NCBI RefSeq assembly: GCF_000243255.1
Contig: NZ_CM001436.1
Location: 1,762,957 to 1,826,956 of the forward strand
DNA from: Methanoplanus limicola DSM 2279
GTDB taxonomy: Archaea > Halobacteriota > Methanomicrobia > Methanomicrobiales > Methanomicrobiaceae
Direction of reading: 5' to 3'
DNA: 64,000 nt
Part shown: positions 61,956-64,000 of the stretch, in pieces
Layout of the letters: each line of letters starts with the position of its first letter
Position numbering within the stretch: position 1 is the stretch's first letter
Notes under the pieces: model-generated
What the model was told of the DNA's origin: nothing
Seen by the model: the letters and a program-made list of their open reading frames with translations, nothing else
The model's database searches: none
Position numbers and translations under genes: made by a program

Positions 61956-62165
61956 TCAGATCTTTAATTTTTTAAATTCTTCAACATTTTTTGTCAGTTC
62001 CTCAAGTTCTGTACATGTAACATTCATTGTACTGCTGAGATCATCAACCTCTGTCAACAACTGTCCAATCCTCCTCTGCATCAGATAAATCAGAACCAAA
62101 AGAAAAATAATTACAATCCCGAACAGTATTATCAGCCCGGATTCAATCCCAAAAAACATACTCAT
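61956..62165 (-). CDS. Small membrane protein with coiled-coil tail, MinD partner candidate
   Basis: A 69-residue protein: one strongly hydrophobic helix at about residues 8-29 and a charged heptad-like tail (RRIGQLLTEVDDLSSTM, then LEELTKNVEEFKKLK). It overlaps the end of the MinD-like gene by 4 bases, so it is translated with it and is a plausible membrane partner or regulator. No family is recognised. It could also be a division or motility accessory factor. Confidence 0.75.
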   Translation of the reverse strand: MSMFFGIESGLIILFGIVIIFLLVLIYLMQRRIGQLLTEVDDLSSTMNVTCTELEELTKNVEEFKKLKI

Positions 62166-62953
62166 TTTTTACCGCCTTTAACTAATGTTTTTGCAAGTCT
62201 GTCAATAAATTTATCTCCGGAAATCTCGGATTTAGTTTCCGGATATTCTTTCCCGGCAATCTTTGCAGCAATTCTACCTATCTCTTTTGAAGCAGATGAA
62301 TCGGGGTACTTAATAACAATCGGTGTTTTATAAGCTGCTGCTCTTCGAACGTTTGGATCTTCAGGTATCAGACCAATAACTTTTACGCCAAGCACTTCTT
62401 CAATTTTGTGAACGCTTACTTCGGTATTTTCAAGTGTTGCCCTGTTCAGTATAGCCCCCATTACATGACCACCAATCAATTCAGTCAGAATCTTTGTTTT
62501 TAAGGCATCGACCATTGATGACAGTTCAGGGTTTACAACAAGAATAACTTCATCTGCAATAGCCAGAGGAATTACACCATCTCTGCTTATACCTGCCGGT
62601 GCATCAATAATCAGATACTCACAGTGGTTTACTATCTCACTCATTACATCCCTTAGATGCTCAGGATCCGCATCCTGAAAACCTTTAAGCGATATTCCGC
62701 TCGGAACAACTTTTACACCCAGTGGCCCGTCATAAACAGCCTCTGAGACAGGCGCTTTTCCGGCAAGAACTTCATGAAGGGTTACAGGTACATTTTCAAG
62801 TCCAAGAAGAATTGCCAGGTTTGCCATCCCCATATCTGCATCCATTATGTACGTCTCTTTCCCATAGGAGGCAATAATTGTACCAAGGTTAACCGTTAGA
62901 GTTGTTTTTCCCGTTCCGCCTTTTCCGGAAGCAATAGTATAGGTTTTGACCAT
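62162..62953 (-). CDS. MinD/ParA-family ATPase
   Basis: A 263-residue P-loop ATPase of the deviant Walker A type: SGKGGTGKTTLTVNLGTIIA with both lysines, MDADMGMANLAILLG, and LIIDAPAGISRDGV. This is the MinD branch, used for division-site or other polar positioning. An amphipathic membrane-targeting tail is not obvious; the last residues (SGDKFIDRLAKTLVKGGKK) form a basic helix that could serve. Archaeal MinD homologues are diverse (chemosensory and archaellum positioning in some haloarchaea), so the role is open. Confidence 0.92.
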   Translation of the reverse strand: MVKTYTIASGKGGTGKTTLTVNLGTIIASYGKETYIMDADMGMANLAILLGLENVPVTLHEVLAGKAPVSEAVYDGPLGVKVVPSGISLKGFQDADPEHLRDVMSEIVNHCEYLIIDAPAGISRDGVIPLAIADEVILVVNPELSSMVDALKTKILTELIGGHVMGAILNRATLENTEVSVHKIEEVLGVKVIGLIPEDPNVRRAAAYKTPIVIKYPDSSASKEIGRIAAKIAGKEYPETKSEISGDKFIDRLAKTLVKGGKK

Positions 62954-63217
62954 GTTATTCTCTGTTTTAAGTTACAAATCCGAATCGGTATTCCGGATAA
63001 CTAATTTTACCGGAGTTTATATTTAAAGATCCTTTTCTCTGTAATTATAGTTAATTGATTCTTATTTGTGCACAATCTGAAATAAAATTTCTTCAGGACG
63101 GGCAATATATCATATTGAATCCTGATTTGGAACTGAATGAAACAGACAGATTCTCTCATATCCGGTAAAATATTCATCCGCAGAAAAACCCCATATGAGC
63201 AGGTGTTCCATCGCAGA

Positions 63218-63754
63218 TCAGTCATTTTTTTCATTCAGGATTTCGCCAGCTAAATCTTCCATTTCACGTCTGAATTTTTCTTTCATTTTAACTATTGAAG
63301 CGCTGTCAAGTCTGGAAAGTTCCTCTTCAAAAAGTGAATCAGGATCATAAGTTATTTTTTTCGGATTATATTCGGAAGAATCCTTTGTTTCTTCAGCCAT
63401 AAATCCTATATCTTTAGTTTTAACTAATAGTGCACTTTCAGCATCGGCTGAATTTTCTTTTTCTGAACCATTCCGGGAATACAATCTGGTCTCCCTCGCC
63501 AGAGGATTAATTTCAGTAATCTTCCTGATGAGAGAACTGTCTCTTAAGCCGATAAATTCAGATGGAATTTCGTCATCTGTGGATTCAGCCCCTGCATCGC
63601 GGCACAGACCCTCATCTTCAGTCAGTATGAGTATCAGGTCGTCTGTTTTTATCAGGCATTTTCCGGTGAAATTTATCATTTTCAGAATTTCAAGAATCCT
63701 GACTAAATCTGTATTGTATATACAGGCTTTCAGAGTATTCTTATCATCATTCAT
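63218..63754 (-). CDS. Hypothetical acidic protein
   Basis: A 178-residue acidic protein beginning MNDDKNTLKACIYNTDLVRILEILKMINFTGKCLIKTDD, which resembles a DUF4388-like N-terminus of small gene regulators only in a loose way. The C-terminal half is charged helical (EEELSRLDSASIVKMKEKFRREMEDLAGEIL). No function is recognised. It lies 264 bases before the MinD gene in the same direction, perhaps sharing its transcript. Confidence 0.62.
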   Translation of the reverse strand: MNDDKNTLKACIYNTDLVRILEILKMINFTGKCLIKTDDLILILTEDEGLCRDAGAESTDDEIPSEFIGLRDSSLIRKITEINPLARETRLYSRNGSEKENSADAESALLVKTKDIGFMAEETKDSSEYNPKKITYDPDSLFEEELSRLDSASIVKMKEKFRREMEDLAGEILNEKND

Positions 63755-64000
63755 AAATCACCCGATAAAACTATTACCGCAAAGTAAATTATATTTCCCG
63801 GTTACCATATATGAAACGGATGACTTTTCTAAAGGACAGGACATCTATGGATATACCCCCACAATAAATTTATGCTGCACATTTATCTGAACTTTTTATG
63901 CCCGGCCAATTTGCAGGGATAATATTTACATATTTCTGCATCAATAACACTAATAAGTAATAATTTGAGATAAATTGATTATAGTGATCTTATTGCTACT

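Noticed and set aside
63007-63234. Minus-strand 75-codon frame between the MinD gene and the 178-residue gene
   Set aside because: It overlaps the end of the upstream gene, has no family features, and its composition (rich in Ile, Phe, Arg, Lys without pattern) looks random.

Overview
The window is archaeal chromosomal DNA from a methanogenic euryarchaeon, most likely of the order Methanomicrobiales. The evidence is the set of archaeal information-processing genes (aIF1, archaeal LeuRS, MetRS and ProRS, PriS next to Gins51, L44e-S27e-aIF2alpha-Nop10, Elp3, EndoQ), ether-lipid genes (glycerol-1-phosphate dehydrogenase, geranylgeranyl reductase), a pyruvoyl arginine decarboxylase, an archaeal riboflavin reductase (ArfC) and a full anaerobic (cobalt-early) corrinoid pathway. 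Genus assignment is inference. No transposon, CRISPR array, prophage or integrated element was seen; the region reads as ordinary compact core genome.

Layout. 1-2.2 kb: gene fragment at the left edge, cobyric acid synthase (cbiP) on the minus strand, and a probably leaderless aIF1 gene. 2.2-2.5 kb: a gene-free stretch with competing hairpins. 2.5-9.1 kb: an archaeal type IV filament/secretion module (small protein, ATPase with a very long acidic N-terminus, two FlaJ/TadC membrane proteins) on the minus strand, with a divergent prepilin peptidase. 9.2-20.3 kb: hisI, a PIN-ATPase-KH protein, LeuRS, a PAC2 chaperone-like protein, DUF473, tRNA-Arg, MetRS and a DHH phosphoesterase. 20.7-30.8 kb: tRNA-Phe, a radical SAM/SPASM enzyme, a membrane histidine kinase, arfC, a lipoprotein, a two-gene 2-oxoacid:ferredoxin oxidoreductase, ferritin and arginine decarboxylase. 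31-43.6 kb: proS-spoIIM-DUF63 diverging from egsA, UPF0179, ADP-ribosylglycohydrolase, UPF0058-elp3-priS-gins51, then the L44e-S27e-aIF2alpha-Nop10-PAC2-EndoQ run.

43.9-54.2 kb is the corrinoid/cobalt island: a CbiA/CfbB-type synthase (minus), the cobalt transporter cbiMNQO (plus), and the ring-building operon cbiT-L-F-G-H-C-D-E (minus), most of whose genes overlap or abut. The last genes of the two units, cbiO and cbiE, overlap tail to tail. The transporter supplies cobalt and the operon builds cobyrinate; CbiA and CbiP amidate it. No cbiJ or chelatase gene is present, so those steps must be encoded elsewhere. 54.4-64 kb: a two-cluster ferredoxin overlapping geranylgeranyl reductase, a TrkA-type protein, RNase HII, a site-2 protease, an SPFH-NfeD pair, a DUF89 protein, tRNA-Pro, and a MinD-like ATPase with a tiny membrane coiled-coil protein.

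Many start codons are supported by GGAGG-like ribosome binding sites or by TATA boxes placed for leaderless transcripts; several starts here are shorter than the longest possible reading frame, and each entry gives the reason.
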